DNA of 64,000 bases from Aeromicrobium piscarium (lineage in GTDB: Bacteria > Actinomycetota > Actinomycetes > Propionibacteriales > Nocardioidaceae), in assembly GCF_007421815.1 (NCBI RefSeq), contig NZ_VLNT01000007.1, positions 60,006 through 124,005 of the forward strand. Direction: 5' to 3'. The translations under genes and the position numbers were made by a program. The number at the start of each line of letters is the position of its first letter. Position 1 is the first letter of the stretch. This document shows positions 28,529 to 37,235 of the stretch, one piece after another. A model generated the notes under the pieces. That model worked only from the letters and a program-made list of their open reading frames with translations, searched no databases and was not told the DNA's origin.

Positions 28529-29053
28529 ATGTCCGTGTCTTCGGGTCCCTTGGTGTTCGACACCCAGGCGCTGGGGCGTCGCCCCGGCACCGAGAAGACG
28601 TACACCCGCACCATCGAGGCGCCGACGGGTCTCGGCCTGGACGTGTTCGGTGTCCCCGAGGGGTCGCCCATCGAGCTCGAGCTTCGTCTCGAGGCAGTGA
28701 TGGACGGTGTCTTGGCCACCGGCACGGCATCCGCTCACGCGGTCGGCGAGTGCGTGCGGTGCCTGGACGATGTCGAGGAGGACCTCGATGTCGACTTCCA
28801 GGAGCTGTACCTCTACGACGATCCGGGGGAGGACGAGCTGGCCCTCGAGGGAGACCTGCTCGACCTTGAGCCCGTGCTGACCGACGCGGTGGTGCTCGCA
28901 CTGCCGCACAATCCGTTGTGTGATCCGGAGTGTCCGGGATTGTGCCCCGAATGTGGGGCGCGCCTCGCGGACGATCCCGATCACACACACGGCGAGGCGA
29001 TCGACCCCCGGTGGGCGACGCTGACCCGACTGACCGAGCAAACTGAGGAGTAA
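28529..29053 (+). CDS. YceD-family protein (DUF177)
   Basis: The 174-residue protein belongs to the DUF177/YceD family, which precedes rpmF in most bacteria and is linked to 23S rRNA or ribosome assembly. Conserved features are GECVRCLD, the acidic middle and the C-terminal cysteine cluster PLCDPECPGLCPECG, expected to bind zinc. GAAGGA before the ATG at 28529 sets the start. A TACGAT promoter-like hexamer lies near 28473. Three bases separate it from rpmF. Confidence 0.92.
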   Translation: MSVSSGPLVFDTQALGRRPGTEKTYTRTIEAPTGLGLDVFGVPEGSPIELELRLEAVMDGVLATGTASAHAVGECVRCLDDVEEDLDVDFQELYLYDDPGEDELALEGDLLDLEPVLTDAVVLALPHNPLCDPECPGLCPECGARLADDPDHTHGEAIDPRWATLTRLTEQTEE

Positions 29054-29055
29054 TC

Positions 29056-29241
29056 GTGGCTGTCCCGAAGCGGAAGATGTCGCGCAGCAACACCCGTCAC
29101 CGCCGTTCGGCCTGGAAGGCCAGCATCGTGCGGACGGTCGAGTGCGCCAACCCGGCGTGCAACGCCCGGGTGGTCCCGCACCGCGCCTGCGCCGAGTGCG
29201 GCCAGTACGGCGCGCGTGGCGAGCGTCGTCAGGTGCTCTGA
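29056..29241 (+). CDS. rpmF: 50S ribosomal protein L32
   Basis: This 61-residue protein begins [16 protein letters not shown] and has the cysteine pairs CANPAC and CAEC, making it the zinc-binding form. The start is GTG. It follows yceD by three bases and precedes rnc by ten, in the order known from mycobacteria. Confidence 0.96.
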   Translation: MAVPKRKMSRSNTRHRRSAWKASIVRTVECANPACNARVVPHRACAECGQYGARGERRQVL

Positions 29242-29251
29242 ACTGGTCCAC

Positions 29252-29950
29252 GTGACCGACTCGCTGGGTGAGGTCCTCGGAGTCCCCGACCTGGACCCCG
29301 AGCTCCTGCAGCATGCCCTGACACATCGCTCGTACGCGTACGAGAACGGCAACGTCCCCAACAACGAGCGCCTGGAGTTCCTGGGCGACTCGGTGTTGGG
29401 GTTCGTCGTCACCGAGATGATCTTCCGGCGCCATCCCGACCTGCCAGAGGGTCAGCTGGCCAAGCTGCGCGCCGCGGTGGTGAGCGCCAAGGCACTTGCC
29501 GAGGTGGCGCGCACGCTCGGTCTCGGTGAGCACCTGCTGCTCGGTAGGGGCGAGGAGACCACGGGCGGGCGCGACAAGCCGTCCATCCTCTCCGACACGA
29601 TGGAAGCCGTCATCGGGGCGATCTTCCTGGCCTTCGGTATCGAACGGGTCGCCGAGGTCGTCCGCACGATCTTCGAGCCCGTCATCGCCGATGCCGCGGC
29701 GCTCGGTGCCGGCCTGGACTGGAAGACCTCGTTGCAGGAGGTCGCCGCCGACCACGGGCTCGGCGTGCCGGTCTATGAGCTCGAGGGCACCGGCCCGGAC
29801 CACGACAAGAAGTTCACCGCCAGTGTCGTGATGACCGATCGCGTCTATCACGGCGGCGAGGGGCGATCGAAGAAGGAAGCCGAGCAGATGGTCGCCGAGA
29901 TCGCCTGGCGCGCGATCAGCGCCGAGATGAGCGATGCCGGAGCTTCCTGA
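29252..29950 (+). CDS. rnc: Ribonuclease III
   Basis: RNase III cuts double-stranded RNA, including rRNA precursors. The 232-residue protein has the catalytic signature [17 protein letters not shown], the second acidic cluster [16 protein letters not shown] and a C-terminal dsRNA-binding domain with [18 protein letters not shown]. The GTG at 29252 is preferred; an in-frame start at 29216 would overlap rpmF. It overlaps mutM by 17 bp. The hairpin-forming repeats of this genome are conceivable substrates (inference). Confidence 0.95.
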   Translation: MTDSLGEVLGVPDLDPELLQHALTHRSYAYENGNVPNNERLEFLGDSVLGFVVTEMIFRRHPDLPEGQLAKLRAAVVSAKALAEVARTLGLGEHLLLGRGEETTGGRDKPSILSDTMEAVIGAIFLAFGIERVAEVVRTIFEPVIADAAALGAGLDWKTSLQEVAADHGLGVPVYELEGTGPDHDKKFTASVVMTDRVYHGGEGRSKKEAEQMVAEIAWRAISAEMSDAGAS

Positions 29951-30785
29951 AGTCGAGGTCGTGCGCCGTGGGCTCGACGATCACGTCGTCGGTCGCACGA
30001 TCACCGGCGTGGAGGTGCTGGACACCCGCTCGGTCCGCCGGCACGGTCCCGGTCCTCATGACTTCATCGCCCGCCTGTGCGAGCAGCGGGTGACCGCCGC
30101 CCGGCGCCGCGGCAAGTACCTGTGGCTGCCCCTGGACGATGACGACGCCCTGCTGGCCCATCTGGGCATGAGCGGCCAGATGCTGATCTCCCCGCCGGAC
30201 GCCCCGGCACCCCGTCACCTGCGCGTGCGTGTCTCACTCGACGACGGCAATGAGCTGCGCTTCGTGGATCAGCGGATCTTCGGGGGGCTGCTGGTGAGCC
30301 CCGGGGGAGCCGAGCTGCCCGACGAGATCGAGCACATCGCCCGCGATCCGCTCGATCCGCTCTTCGACGCCGCGGAGTTCGGTCGCCGGCTGCGGCGGCG
30401 CGAGACCGGGGTCAAGCGGGCGCTGCTCGATCAGGCGCTCGTATCGGGGGTCGGCAATATCTACGCAGACGAGGCGCTGTGGCGCACTCCCTTGCACTAT
30501 GCCCGCAACACCCGTCACCTGCGCACGCGCGAGATCGACGGCCTGCTGGGTCACCTGCGCGATGTCATGGGCGACGCGCTGGACCAGGGCGGTACATCTT
30601 TCGATGCCCTCTATGTGAATATCAACGGTCAATCAGGCTATTTCGACCGATCGCTCCATGCCTACGGCCGCGAGGGCGAGCCCTGCGACCGGTGCGGCAC
30701 GCCGATGCGCCGTGACTCGTTCATGAACCGGTCGAGCTATTGGTGCCCGCGTTGCCAGCCTCGCCCCCGTAATGGCCGCTGGTGA
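29934..30785 (+). CDS. mutM: Formamidopyrimidine-DNA glycosylase
   Basis: MutM removes 8-oxoguanine and ring-opened purines and cuts the strand. The N terminus is MPELPEVE, with the catalytic Pro2 and Glu3. Lys in RRRGKYLWL, the HLGMSGQML motif and the C-terminal zinc finger (two CxxC pairs between residues 245 and 275) are present. Length 283 is typical. The overlap with rnc is conserved in related genomes. Confidence 0.96.
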   Translation: MPELPEVEVVRRGLDDHVVGRTITGVEVLDTRSVRRHGPGPHDFIARLCEQRVTAARRRGKYLWLPLDDDDALLAHLGMSGQMLISPPDAPAPRHLRVRVSLDDGNELRFVDQRIFGGLLVSPGGAELPDEIEHIARDPLDPLFDAAEFGRRLRRRETGVKRALLDQALVSGVGNIYADEALWRTPLHYARNTRHLRTREIDGLLGHLRDVMGDALDQGGTSFDALYVNINGQSGYFDRSLHAYGREGEPCDRCGTPMRRDSFMNRSSYWCPRCQPRPRNGRW

Positions 30786-30817
30786 CCTCGGCGAGGGACT
30801 GACGGCTGCGGTGGGTC

Positions 30818-31267
30818 TTATTCGGGCTCGGTGTGGGCGAGATAGGCGCGATGCCCGTCGATCAACAGCTGACGGGCCCGCGTGTGGTCGGGGGCTCCGG
30901 CCAGGGATATGGGCGAGGTGCGCGACAGCCACAGTGCCTCGATCTCGACATACCGGCCGTCGTGCCGCTGGGCGATCGCGGCCACGCGCGGTCGGCTGTT
31001 CGGCGGCGGGATCAGGATCTGCCGGACGTCGTGCCAGGCGAGGGAGTTCGCCTTGCCGACGGCACCGCACCAGATGAAGCGGTCGGGCAGGATCTCCAGG
31101 CGCGTCCGGTAGCCCATCTGGAGATTGACGCCGGCCCCGATGAACAGCAGCACCGGGGCGAACAGGAAGATCAGCATCCACGGCGCCACCACGAATGCCA
31201 GGACGACGAACACCACGATCGCCACGATCCCCATCGCGGCCAGCGCCCAGCCGACGACGATGCTCAC
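30818..31267 (-). CDS. Small membrane protein with PH-like domain
   Basis: This 149-residue protein has two transmembrane helices in its first 60 residues and then a soluble region beginning MGYRTRLEILPDRFIWCG with the alternating pattern of bacterial PH-like domains (SLAWHDVRQILIPP). Function unknown. The GTG start at 31267 has GGGACGA upstream. The gene converges on mutM and is divergent from dgt, with a composite repeat in the divergent region. Confidence 0.7.
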   Translation of the reverse strand: MSIVVGWALAAMGIVAIVVFVVLAFVVAPWMLIFLFAPVLLFIGAGVNLQMGYRTRLEILPDRFIWCGAVGKANSLAWHDVRQILIPPPNSRPRVAAIAQRHDGRYVEIEALWLSRTSPISLAGAPDHTRARQLLIDGHRAYLAHTEPE

Positions 31268-31330
31268 TCGTCCCGTTCCACGTATCACGCGAGCCGACGT
31301 TACCGTGCCCGCTGCATCGACGCGCGGGGC

Positions 31331-31408
31331 ACCGAGTGGTGCAATCCTGACTGCGAGTGGTGCATATTCGCCCTCGAAAGACCCGGATGAGGGCGAGTTT
31401 GCACCACT
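31331..31408. repeat. Composite intergenic repeat, family D (CGAGTGGTGC)
   Basis: Direct CGAGTGGTGC units start at 31331 and 31352 (21 bp apart). An inverted copy ends at 31408. The second direct unit and the inverted unit form a stem of 11 bp, a 3-nt internal mismatch and 8 more bp (TCGCCCTC/GAGGGCGA). It lies between a minus-strand start and the dgt promoter. The same core occurs at 60-93. Confidence 0.85.
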
Positions 31409-31467
31409 CGCGGAGCCGCGCCGGCGAGAACGTGAGCTCACGGCATCGCCTCGGGGGAACCTCGCGA

Positions 31468-31473
31468 TAGGCT
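31468..31473 (+). promoter_or_regulatory. -10 hexamer TAGGCT, leaderless dgt
   Basis: TAGGCT is followed by 7 nt and the ATG at 31481. Confidence 0.5.
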
Positions 31474-31480
31474 CGGCGCG

Positions 31481-32707
31481 ATGAGCGAGCGGTACGGTCC
31501 CGAGGCGCGGGCGCGGTTTGTGGCCGAGGCCCCGAAGCGCCCCGGCCGCACGCCCTTCGAGCGCGACCGGGCGCGTATCCTCCACTCGTCCGCCCTGCGC
31601 CGGCTGTCGGCCAAGACACAGGTGCTGGGTGCCGGCGTCGACGACTTCGTGCGCAATCGGCTGACCCACTCGCTCGAGGTGGCGCAGGTGGCACGTGAGC
31701 TCGGCAAGGCGCTCGGCTGCGATCCGGACATCGTCGACTCCGCGGCGCTCTCGCACGACCTCGGTCATCCGCCCTTCGGCCACAACGGCGAGAAGGCGCT
31801 CGACACGGCGGCGCGGGGGATCGGCGGCTTCGAGGGCAATGCCCAGACGCTGCGGTTGCTGACGCGGCTGGAGGCCAAGACCTTCGCCGCGGACGGACGC
31901 AGCGTGGGCCTGAACCTGACCCGAGCGACCCTCGGCGCCTGCGTGAAGTATCCGTGGCGCCGTGGCGAGGCGCCCGGCGGCGGACCGAAGTTCGGGCTCT
32001 ACGACGACGATATCGAGGTCTTCACCTGGATCCGGTCGGATGCCGAGCCCTTCCGACGCCCCATCGAGGCGCAGGTCATGGACCTGTCCGATGACATCGC
32101 CTATTCGGTGCACGATGTCGAGGACGGCGTGGTGGGGGGATGGTTCGATCTCGTCGAAGGCCTGGATCTTCCGCGCGTCTTCGCGGTCGCGCGCGACTGG
32201 TACGACCCAGAAGCCGATGACGACCGGCTGGGAGCCGCGCTCGAACGGCTGCAAGGGATGCCGGAGTGGCCGTCGGCCCGTTTCGACGGCGGGCGGGCGT
32301 CGCGAGCGGTCATCAAGAGCCTGACGAGCGCGCTCATCGGCCGCTTCGCGGTCGCCGCGCAACGAGCCACCACGGCCCGGTGGGGACATGGTCCGCTGGT
32401 GCGCTTCGAGGCCGATCTGGAACTGCCGCAGGAGACGGTCGACGAAATCCTCGTGCTGAAGGCGATCGCCGCCCACCACGTGATGTTGAGCGCCGATCGC
32501 ACCACGCTGCTGGCGGAGCAACGTGAGCTGCTGGGGGCCCTTGTCGCCGAGCTCGCGTGCACCGGGGACAAGCACCTCGACGCCGATCTCATCGACGACT
32601 TCAGGGCCGCGGATGACGATGCCGGCCGGTTGCGCGTGGTGATCGACCAGGTCGCGAGCCTGACCGACCTGTCGGCTGTGGGTTGGGCCGATCGGCTGCT
32701 TTCGTGA
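31481..32707 (+). CDS. dgt: dGTPase-like HD phosphohydrolase
   Basis: This 408-residue protein belongs to the deoxyguanosinetriphosphate triphosphohydrolase-like family, which splits dNTPs to nucleoside and triphosphate. The HD metal site is clear: TQVLGAGVDDFVRNRLTHSLEV, SHDLGHPPFGHNGE and VMDLSDDIAYSVHDVEDG. It precedes dnaG as in mycobacteria, with 17 bp between. A control of dNTP supply for replication is plausible. Confidence 0.93.
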   Translation: MSERYGPEARARFVAEAPKRPGRTPFERDRARILHSSALRRLSAKTQVLGAGVDDFVRNRLTHSLEVAQVARELGKALGCDPDIVDSAALSHDLGHPPFGHNGEKALDTAARGIGGFEGNAQTLRLLTRLEAKTFAADGRSVGLNLTRATLGACVKYPWRRGEAPGGGPKFGLYDDDIEVFTWIRSDAEPFRRPIEAQVMDLSDDIAYSVHDVEDGVVGGWFDLVEGLDLPRVFAVARDWYDPEADDDRLGAALERLQGMPEWPSARFDGGRASRAVIKSLTSALIGRFAVAAQRATTARWGHGPLVRFEADLELPQETVDEILVLKAIAAHHVMLSADRTTLLAEQRELLGALVAELACTGDKHLDADLIDDFRAADDDAGRLRVVIDQVASLTDLSAVGWADRLLS

Positions 32708-32712
32708 CGGCT

Positions 32713-32718
32713 TAGTAT
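32713..32718 (+). promoter_or_regulatory. -10 hexamer TAGTAT, leaderless dnaG
   Basis: TAGTAT is followed by 6 nt and the ATG at 32725; it lies in the 17-bp gap after dgt. Confidence 0.5.
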
Positions 32719-32724
32719 CGGGGC

Positions 32725-34611
32725 ATGGCGCTCATCAAGGACGAGGACATTCAGCTCGTCCGCGAGCGGGTGCGCATCGATGAGGTCATCGAGCAGTACG
32801 TCACCCTGCGCAATGCCGGCGGAGGAGCCCGCAAGGGTCTCTGCCCGTTCCACGACGAGAAGACCCCGTCGTTCAATGTGCGTCCCGCTCAGGGGTTCTA
32901 CTACTGCTTCGGCTGCGGCGCGGGCGGTGACGCGATCAAGTTCCTGCGCGAGATCGAGGGGCTCTCCTTCGCCGAGGCCGTCGAACGGCTCGCGGGCCGG
33001 TACGGCGTCCAGCTGCGATATGACGAGGGCACGCCGGTCGGGCCGCGTCGCGACCCTGGCCAGCGTCAGCGTCTGCTGGAGGCGCACCGGCTGGCGGGGG
33101 AGTTCTACCACGAGGCGCTCATGCAGTCCTCCGAGGCGCAACCGGGCCGGCAGTTCGTGACCGATCGGGGCTTCGACCGCGCTGCGGCGGAGATGTTCGC
33201 GATGGGGTGGGCCCCGCGCGGGGGAGAGGCCCTCGTGGGCCACCTCAAGGGCAAGGGGTTCAGCGACGAGGACCTCATCGTCGGCGGCCTCGCGGCCCGC
33301 GGTCAGCGAGGCCTCTACGACAAGTTCCGCGGTCGGCTGCTGTGGCCCATCAGGGAGATCAGCGGCGAGGTGATCGGCTTCGGGGCCCGGCGGATGCTCG
33401 ACGACGACCGCATCGAGGCCAAGTACCTCAACACGTCCGAGACACCGATCTACAAGAAGAGCCAGGTGCTCTACGGCATCGACCTCGCCCGGCGGCAGAT
33501 CTCCTCGCGCAGCCAGGCGGTCATCGTCGAGGGGTATACCGATGTCATGGCCTGCCACCAGGCTGGCGTCACCACCGCCGTGGCGACCTGTGGAACCGCC
33601 TTCGGCGAGGACCACGCCCGTGTGCTGCGACGCCTACTGCTCGACCACGATGCCTTCCACGGCGAGATCGTCTTCACCTTCGATGGCGACGAGGCCGGGC
33701 AGCGTGCCGCGATGAAGGCCTTCTCCGGCGATGAGCAGTTCGCGGGGCAGACCTATGTCGCGGTGGAGCCGCGCGGCATGGACCCGTGCGATCTGCGTCT
33801 CGCCGACGGCGACGCCGCGGTCCGCGAGCTGGTCGCCTCGCGGGTGCCGCTCTACCGCTTCGTGCTCGACAACATCCTCACCCGTTACGACCTCGACCGC
33901 GGCGATCAGCGGATCGACGCCATCCGCGAGTCGGTCCAGCTGGCGTCGGCGATCCGCGACAAGTCGAAGGTCGATGAGTTCCTGCGCGAGATCGCCAGCC
34001 GGGTGGGTGCCGATGTCGACCAGGTGCGTCAGGAGTTCCGGTCTGCCAAACCCGCCCCGGCCGCCGGCCGCAAGGCCCCGCCGTCGGCAGCGCCCGAGCC
34101 GCAGGCGGCCCCCGCCCAACCGGTGGGGCCGAGCTTCGGGGCGCCGCAGTTCGCCGACGAGCGCGAGGCGCTGAAGGCGATCGTGCAGTTCCCGCACATC
34201 GCCAAGGAGCTCACCGATGATATCGGCGAGAACGACTTCACCCATCCGGTGGCGCAACAGCTGTGGCATCAGATCGAGGCTCGCGGCCTGCCCGACGGCC
34301 CGGATGCCGGGTGGTTGCCGGGTCTGGCCGACAGCCTCGACGACAGCCTGGGCCGGGTCCTGGGCGTTGCTGCCGCCGAACCGCTGCATTCCTCGGAGCG
34401 TTCCACACAGGCGGTGGTCGCCGCTGTGCTGGCGCGTCTGCAGGAGCTGACGGTCGCGCGGCGGATCGTGGAGGTCAAGTCCAAGCTGCAGCGCACCAAC
34501 CCGCTCGATGAGTCCGAGCAGTACAACCGGATGTTCGGAGAACTGGTGGCGCTCGAGCAGCAGCGCCGGGACTTCCGCGAGCGCATCATCGGCGCGATGG
34601 AGCAGGCCTGA
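32725..34611 (+). CDS. dnaG: DNA primase
   Basis: DnaG makes RNA primers for replication. The 628-residue protein has the N-terminal zinc ribbon (CPFHDEKTPSF, CFGCGAGGD), the RNA polymerase domain with the TOPRIM motifs VIVEGYTDVMACHQAG and FTFDGDEAGQRA, a Pro/Ala-rich linker near residues 440-475, and a C-terminal helicase-binding domain. Length and motifs are standard for actinobacteria. Confidence 0.97.
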   Translation: MALIKDEDIQLVRERVRIDEVIEQYVTLRNAGGGARKGLCPFHDEKTPSFNVRPAQGFYYCFGCGAGGDAIKFLREIEGLSFAEAVERLAGRYGVQLRYDEGTPVGPRRDPGQRQRLLEAHRLAGEFYHEALMQSSEAQPGRQFVTDRGFDRAAAEMFAMGWAPRGGEALVGHLKGKGFSDEDLIVGGLAARGQRGLYDKFRGRLLWPIREISGEVIGFGARRMLDDDRIEAKYLNTSETPIYKKSQVLYGIDLARRQISSRSQAVIVEGYTDVMACHQAGVTTAVATCGTAFGEDHARVLRRLLLDHDAFHGEIVFTFDGDEAGQRAAMKAFSGDEQFAGQTYVAVEPRGMDPCDLRLADGDAAVRELVASRVPLYRFVLDNILTRYDLDRGDQRIDAIRESVQLASAIRDKSKVDEFLREIASRVGADVDQVRQEFRSAKPAPAAGRKAPPSAAPEPQAAPAQPVGPSFGAPQFADEREALKAIVQFPHIAKELTDDIGENDFTHPVAQQLWHQIEARGLPDGPDAGWLPGLADSLDDSLGRVLGVAAAEPLHSSERSTQAVVAAVLARLQELTVARRIVEVKSKLQRTNPLDESEQYNRMFGELVALEQQRRDFRERIIGAMEQA

Positions 34612-34626
34612 CCGAGCGCCCCGGCC

Positions 34627-34745
34627 CACGAAGGATGTGTTTTCGTGGTTGCTGTGATGACCACAGAAGCACATCGTTCGTCCCCGGCCCTCGGAGGATG
34701 TGCTTTCGCGGTTGCCGGGGCAACCACAGAAGCACATCGTTCGTC
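34627..34745. repeat. Composite intergenic repeat, family C (ACGAAGGATGTGC), two hairpins
   Basis: Two direct-inverted pairs stand in tandem, starting at 34627 and 34690, 63 bp apart (two 31.5-bp periods). Each folds into a hairpin: the first pairs ACGAAGGATGTG with CACATCGTTCGT, the second continues to GGTTGCC/GGCAACC with a 2-nt loop. It lies between the convergent ends of dnaG and tRNA-Asn. The same family is at 51197-51290. Confidence 0.88.
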
Positions 34746-34852
34746 AGCGCGGCGGGAGGGGGGCCGTCGCCGCCAGCCGGGAGAGTGTCTCGACCGGGAC
34801 GAAACAGCGAAAGGCAGTCCGTCGCCTGCGACTGAGACTGCCTTCGTGGTGG

Positions 34853-34925
34853 CTCCCCCGGTTGGACTCGAACCAACAACCCTCCGGTTAACAGCCGAAT
34901 GCTCTGCCAATTGAGCTACAGGGGA
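34853..34925 (-). tRNA. tRNA-Asn (anticodon GTT)
   Basis: The minus strand folds as a cloverleaf. Acceptor TCCCCTG pairs with CGGGGGA, the anticodon loop CTGTTAA gives GTT, and the T loop is TTCGAGT. The CCA end is encoded (34850-34852). Confidence 0.95.
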
Positions 34926-34956
34926 CGGGCTCCCTGAGGAGCGACCGGTGACGACT

Positions 34957-35538
34957 CTAGCAGTCCGGCCCAGGGGACCCAACCACCGGGGCGGCCCACT
35001 CGCGACGGAGCTGCTGGAGGGCCCGGGTCTCCCGTCGCCGGACCTCGGCGATGCTGAGCCCGAGACGTGCCGCGACCTCGGGCCGGGTGCTCGGGACGGT
35101 GCCGTCGTCGAGGCCGAAGCGATCCCTCAGGAGACGCGCGTCGAGCTCGCTCAGTGTGTCGAGCGCGTCATGGAGTGCGTCGGGATCGGTGGTCGCCGGC
35201 TCGGGGACATCGCCGAGCGGAAGCAGCAGAGGCCGTGGCGGCTGGCGCATCGCCCCGTCGATCCAGGACCAGGCGAAGCTGACCAGCCGAGTGCCGCGGG
35301 CGGGATCGAAGCGGTCCACCGCCCGGATGAGGGCGGCCGTGCCGTCCTGGACGGCATCGTCGAAGTGCTCGGGCTCCACACGACGGCGCAGGGCGTGGAG
35401 TACCACCCAGCGGAGTCCGGCCTCGATCAGCGCCTCGCGTGCGCGCGGATCGCCGCCCCGGCAGCGGAGGAGGAGCTCCCGCTCCTGCTCGGCGGACAGC
35501 GTAGGCGCTTCGAGAGCGCGGCGAGCATAGGGCGACAT
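34957..35538 (-). CDS. Minimal sigma-70-family factor
   Basis: This 193-residue protein has a sigma region 2 (AREALIEAGLRWVVLHALRR; FDDAVQDGTAALIRAVDRFD; LVSFAWSWIDGAMRQ) and a region 4 helix-turn-helix (LLRDRFGLDDGTVPSTRPEVAARLGLSIAEVRRRE). Region 3 is missing and region 1.1 absent, as in group 4 factors, yet region 2 resembles primary-type factors. No anti-sigma gene is adjacent. The ATG at 35538 is where homology begins; the ORF is open to 35847. Promoters it serves are unknown. Confidence 0.8.
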   Translation of the reverse strand: MSPYARRALEAPTLSAEQERELLLRCRGGDPRAREALIEAGLRWVVLHALRRRVEPEHFDDAVQDGTAALIRAVDRFDPARGTRLVSFAWSWIDGAMRQPPRPLLLPLGDVPEPATTDPDALHDALDTLSELDARLLRDRFGLDDGTVPSTRPEVAARLGLSIAEVRRRETRALQQLRREWAAPVVGSPGPDC

Positions 35539-35605
35539 GTGCACACCGTGCCCGCCATCGAACGATCTGTCATCCGTCCCTGGCCGCCCCTGTGGACGGC
35601 GGGTG

Positions 35606-36349
35606 TCACTCTCCGAAGCTGAGGCCGAACACCTCGAAGACGGCGGCATGGCGCACGCCGAGGCGTCGGCCCGCGTCGCGGGACATGCCCTCGAGGAACT
35701 CGGCCGGATCGAACTGCTCCCAACCGAGCCCTTCGATATAGGCCCGATGGGCCGCCAGCGACGCGACCCCGGCATCGAAGGTGTCCGTGGTGTCCACTCC
35801 GTGCTCGGACCGTGGGGAGCCCGCGGCCCAGACCTCGCGAACCCCACCCCACGGCTCGAGACCCTCGTCGGTCAGCTGCTCCGTGTGGATCCAGCGATTC
35901 CCGGCGTCCTGGCAGGCGTGCAGCGCGGCCTGTCCCACCGCCGTGTGGTCGACCTGGTTCGGTGCCGAGCCTCCCCAGGAGTCGCGGAAGTTGTTGGTGA
36001 TGACGATGTCGGGGCGATGACGCCGGATCTCCCGGGCGATCGCGGCACGCAGCGGGATGCCGAACTCGACGACACCGTCGCGCCAATGCAGGAAGTCGAC
36101 CGCCTCGACTCCGACGATCGCCGCGGAGTCCCGCTGCTCGGCCTCCCGGACGGGCCCGCACTCCTCGGGAGGCAGCGAGTCGATGCCGGCCTCGCCGCTG
36201 GTCACCATGCAGTAGACGACGGACTTGCCCTGTCCCGTCCAGCGTGCGACCGCCGCCGCGGCACCGAACTCGACATCGTCGGGGTGGGCGACGACCACGA
36301 GCGCGGACGTCCAGTCTTCGGTCAAAGGGGTCAACGCGTCATCGCTCAT
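35606..36349 (-). CDS. PIG-L/LmbE-family deacetylase
   Basis: This 247-residue zinc-dependent deacetylase has the family metal motif AHPDDVEFG and a second HxxH-type site VDHTAVG. The family includes MshB and Mca of mycothiol metabolism and other N-acetylglucosaminyl deacetylases; I cannot choose a substrate. A TAGCGT hexamer 7 nt before the ATG at 36349 supports that start over an upstream one at 36391. It lies between the sigma factor and a tRNA. Confidence 0.87.
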   Translation of the reverse strand: MSDDALTPLTEDWTSALVVVAHPDDVEFGAAAAVARWTGQGKSVVYCMVTSGEAGIDSLPPEECGPVREAEQRDSAAIVGVEAVDFLHWRDGVVEFGIPLRAAIAREIRRHRPDIVITNNFRDSWGGSAPNQVDHTAVGQAALHACQDAGNRWIHTEQLTDEGLEPWGGVREVWAAGSPRSEHGVDTTDTFDAGVASLAAHRAYIEGLGWEQFDPAEFLEGMSRDAGRRLGVRHAAVFEVFGLSFGE

Positions 36350-36356
36350 GGGATCC

Positions 36357-36362
36357 ACGCTA
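36357..36362 (-). promoter_or_regulatory. -10 hexamer TAGCGT, leaderless PIG-L gene
   Basis: On the minus strand TAGCGT is followed by 7 nt and the ATG at 36349. Confidence 0.45.
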
Positions 36363-36414
36363 CGGGGGAGGGAAGGCTCCCGCGAGGCCACCGATCACGT
36401 CGCGACCGACGGAG

Positions 36415-36488
36415 TAGGGAGTGCGGGGCTCGAACCCGCGACCCAAGGATTATGAGTCCTCTGCTCTAACCGGCTGAGCTAACTCCCC
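36415..36488 (-). tRNA. tRNA with CAT anticodon (Met elongator or Ile2)
   Basis: The minus strand gives acceptor GGGGAGT/ACTCCCT (first pair G-U), D stem GCTC, anticodon loop CTCATAA and T loop TTCGAGC. The anticodon is CAT. It lacks the initiator features (C1-A72 mismatch, three G-C pairs), so it is elongator Met or the lysidine-modified Ile2; sequence alone does not decide. CCA is not encoded. Confidence 0.9.
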
Positions 36489-36575
36489 GTGACGAGAACT
36501 ATCGGGCCGTCTCGCCGCGGCCTGGGGTTCAGTATGGCCCACGGGACGGCGCGCGCGGGATCGGGGCGCACCGTT

Positions 36576-36581
36576 TAGGCT
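36576..36581 (+). promoter_or_regulatory. -10 hexamer TAGGCT, leaderless small gene
   Basis: TAGGCT is followed by 6 nt and the GTG at 36588, the main support for the 60-residue gene being real. Confidence 0.5.
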
Positions 36582-36587
36582 TCGCTC

Positions 36588-36770
36588 GTGGGCTGGGGAT
36601 GGCGCGCCAAGGGCGACCTGCGGACGAAGATCGAGGCGAGTCTGCCCGACGCCATCGAGGCCCTGCGCGATATCGCGCTGAACTCCCCGGACGAACGCGC
36701 CCAGGAGCGGGCCCGCGAGTCTCTTGCGAAGTTCGGCATCCCCGTGCAGTCCGAGAGAAAGGCCGACTAG
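36588..36770 (+). CDS. Small hypothetical protein, 60 residues
   Basis: The product starts GTG (MGWGWRAKGDLRTKIEASLP), is helical and highly charged, with no membrane segment or cysteine. A leaderless promoter precedes it and it ends three bases before the HAD-type gene, so the two form a unit. I do not recognise a family. Confidence 0.65.
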   Translation: MGWGWRAKGDLRTKIEASLPDAIEALRDIALNSPDERAQERARESLAKFGIPVQSERKAD

Positions 36771-36773
36771 CCG

Positions 36774-37235
36774 ATGCCAGGATCGCGCCCCGCGGTGCTC
36801 TTCGATCTCGACGGCACCCTCTGCGACACGCGCTCGATCGAGCATCTCGTCGCCGGTGACGAGCCCGACTACCGGGCTTTCCACGCCGCCTCGGCCGGCT
36901 GCCCCGCCGATGCCATCGTGGCGGAGGCCGCCCGCCGGGCGCATCGAGAAGGGCGTGCCGTCGTCATCGTGTCCTCACGGGAGTTCATCTGGCGCGATCT
37001 CACGATGGACTGGCTCGTATCCCAGCAGATCCCCTATGACGGCCTCTACCTGCGGTACTCGAGCGACTTCCGGCCGGCGGCGGTCGTGAAGGCCGAGCTG
37101 CTGGGCCACGTCCGCGAGGACGGGTTCGAACCGGTCGAGGCCTGGGAGAACCACGATGCGATCCTCGAGCTCTGGCGCGAGAGCGGCATCCCCGAGGTGC
37201 ACGATGCCCGCGTCGAGTCCTCTCAGAGCCCGTAG
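36774..37235 (+). CDS. HAD-superfamily phosphatase (PNKP phosphatase-like)
   Basis: This 153-residue protein carries the HAD motif I as FDLDGTLCDTR, motif II near IVSSREFIWRD and a late acidic Asp/Glu region (WENHDAILELW). The pattern resembles the stand-alone phosphatase domain related to polynucleotide 3'-phosphatase, so an end-cleaning role on nucleic acid is possible but not shown. Its last 13 bp overlap the end of the convergent GNAT gene. Confidence 0.78.
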   Translation: MPGSRPAVLFDLDGTLCDTRSIEHLVAGDEPDYRAFHAASAGCPADAIVAEAARRAHREGRAVVIVSSREFIWRDLTMDWLVSQQIPYDGLYLRYSSDFRPAAVVKAELLGHVREDGFEPVEAWENHDAILELWRESGIPEVHDARVESSQSP

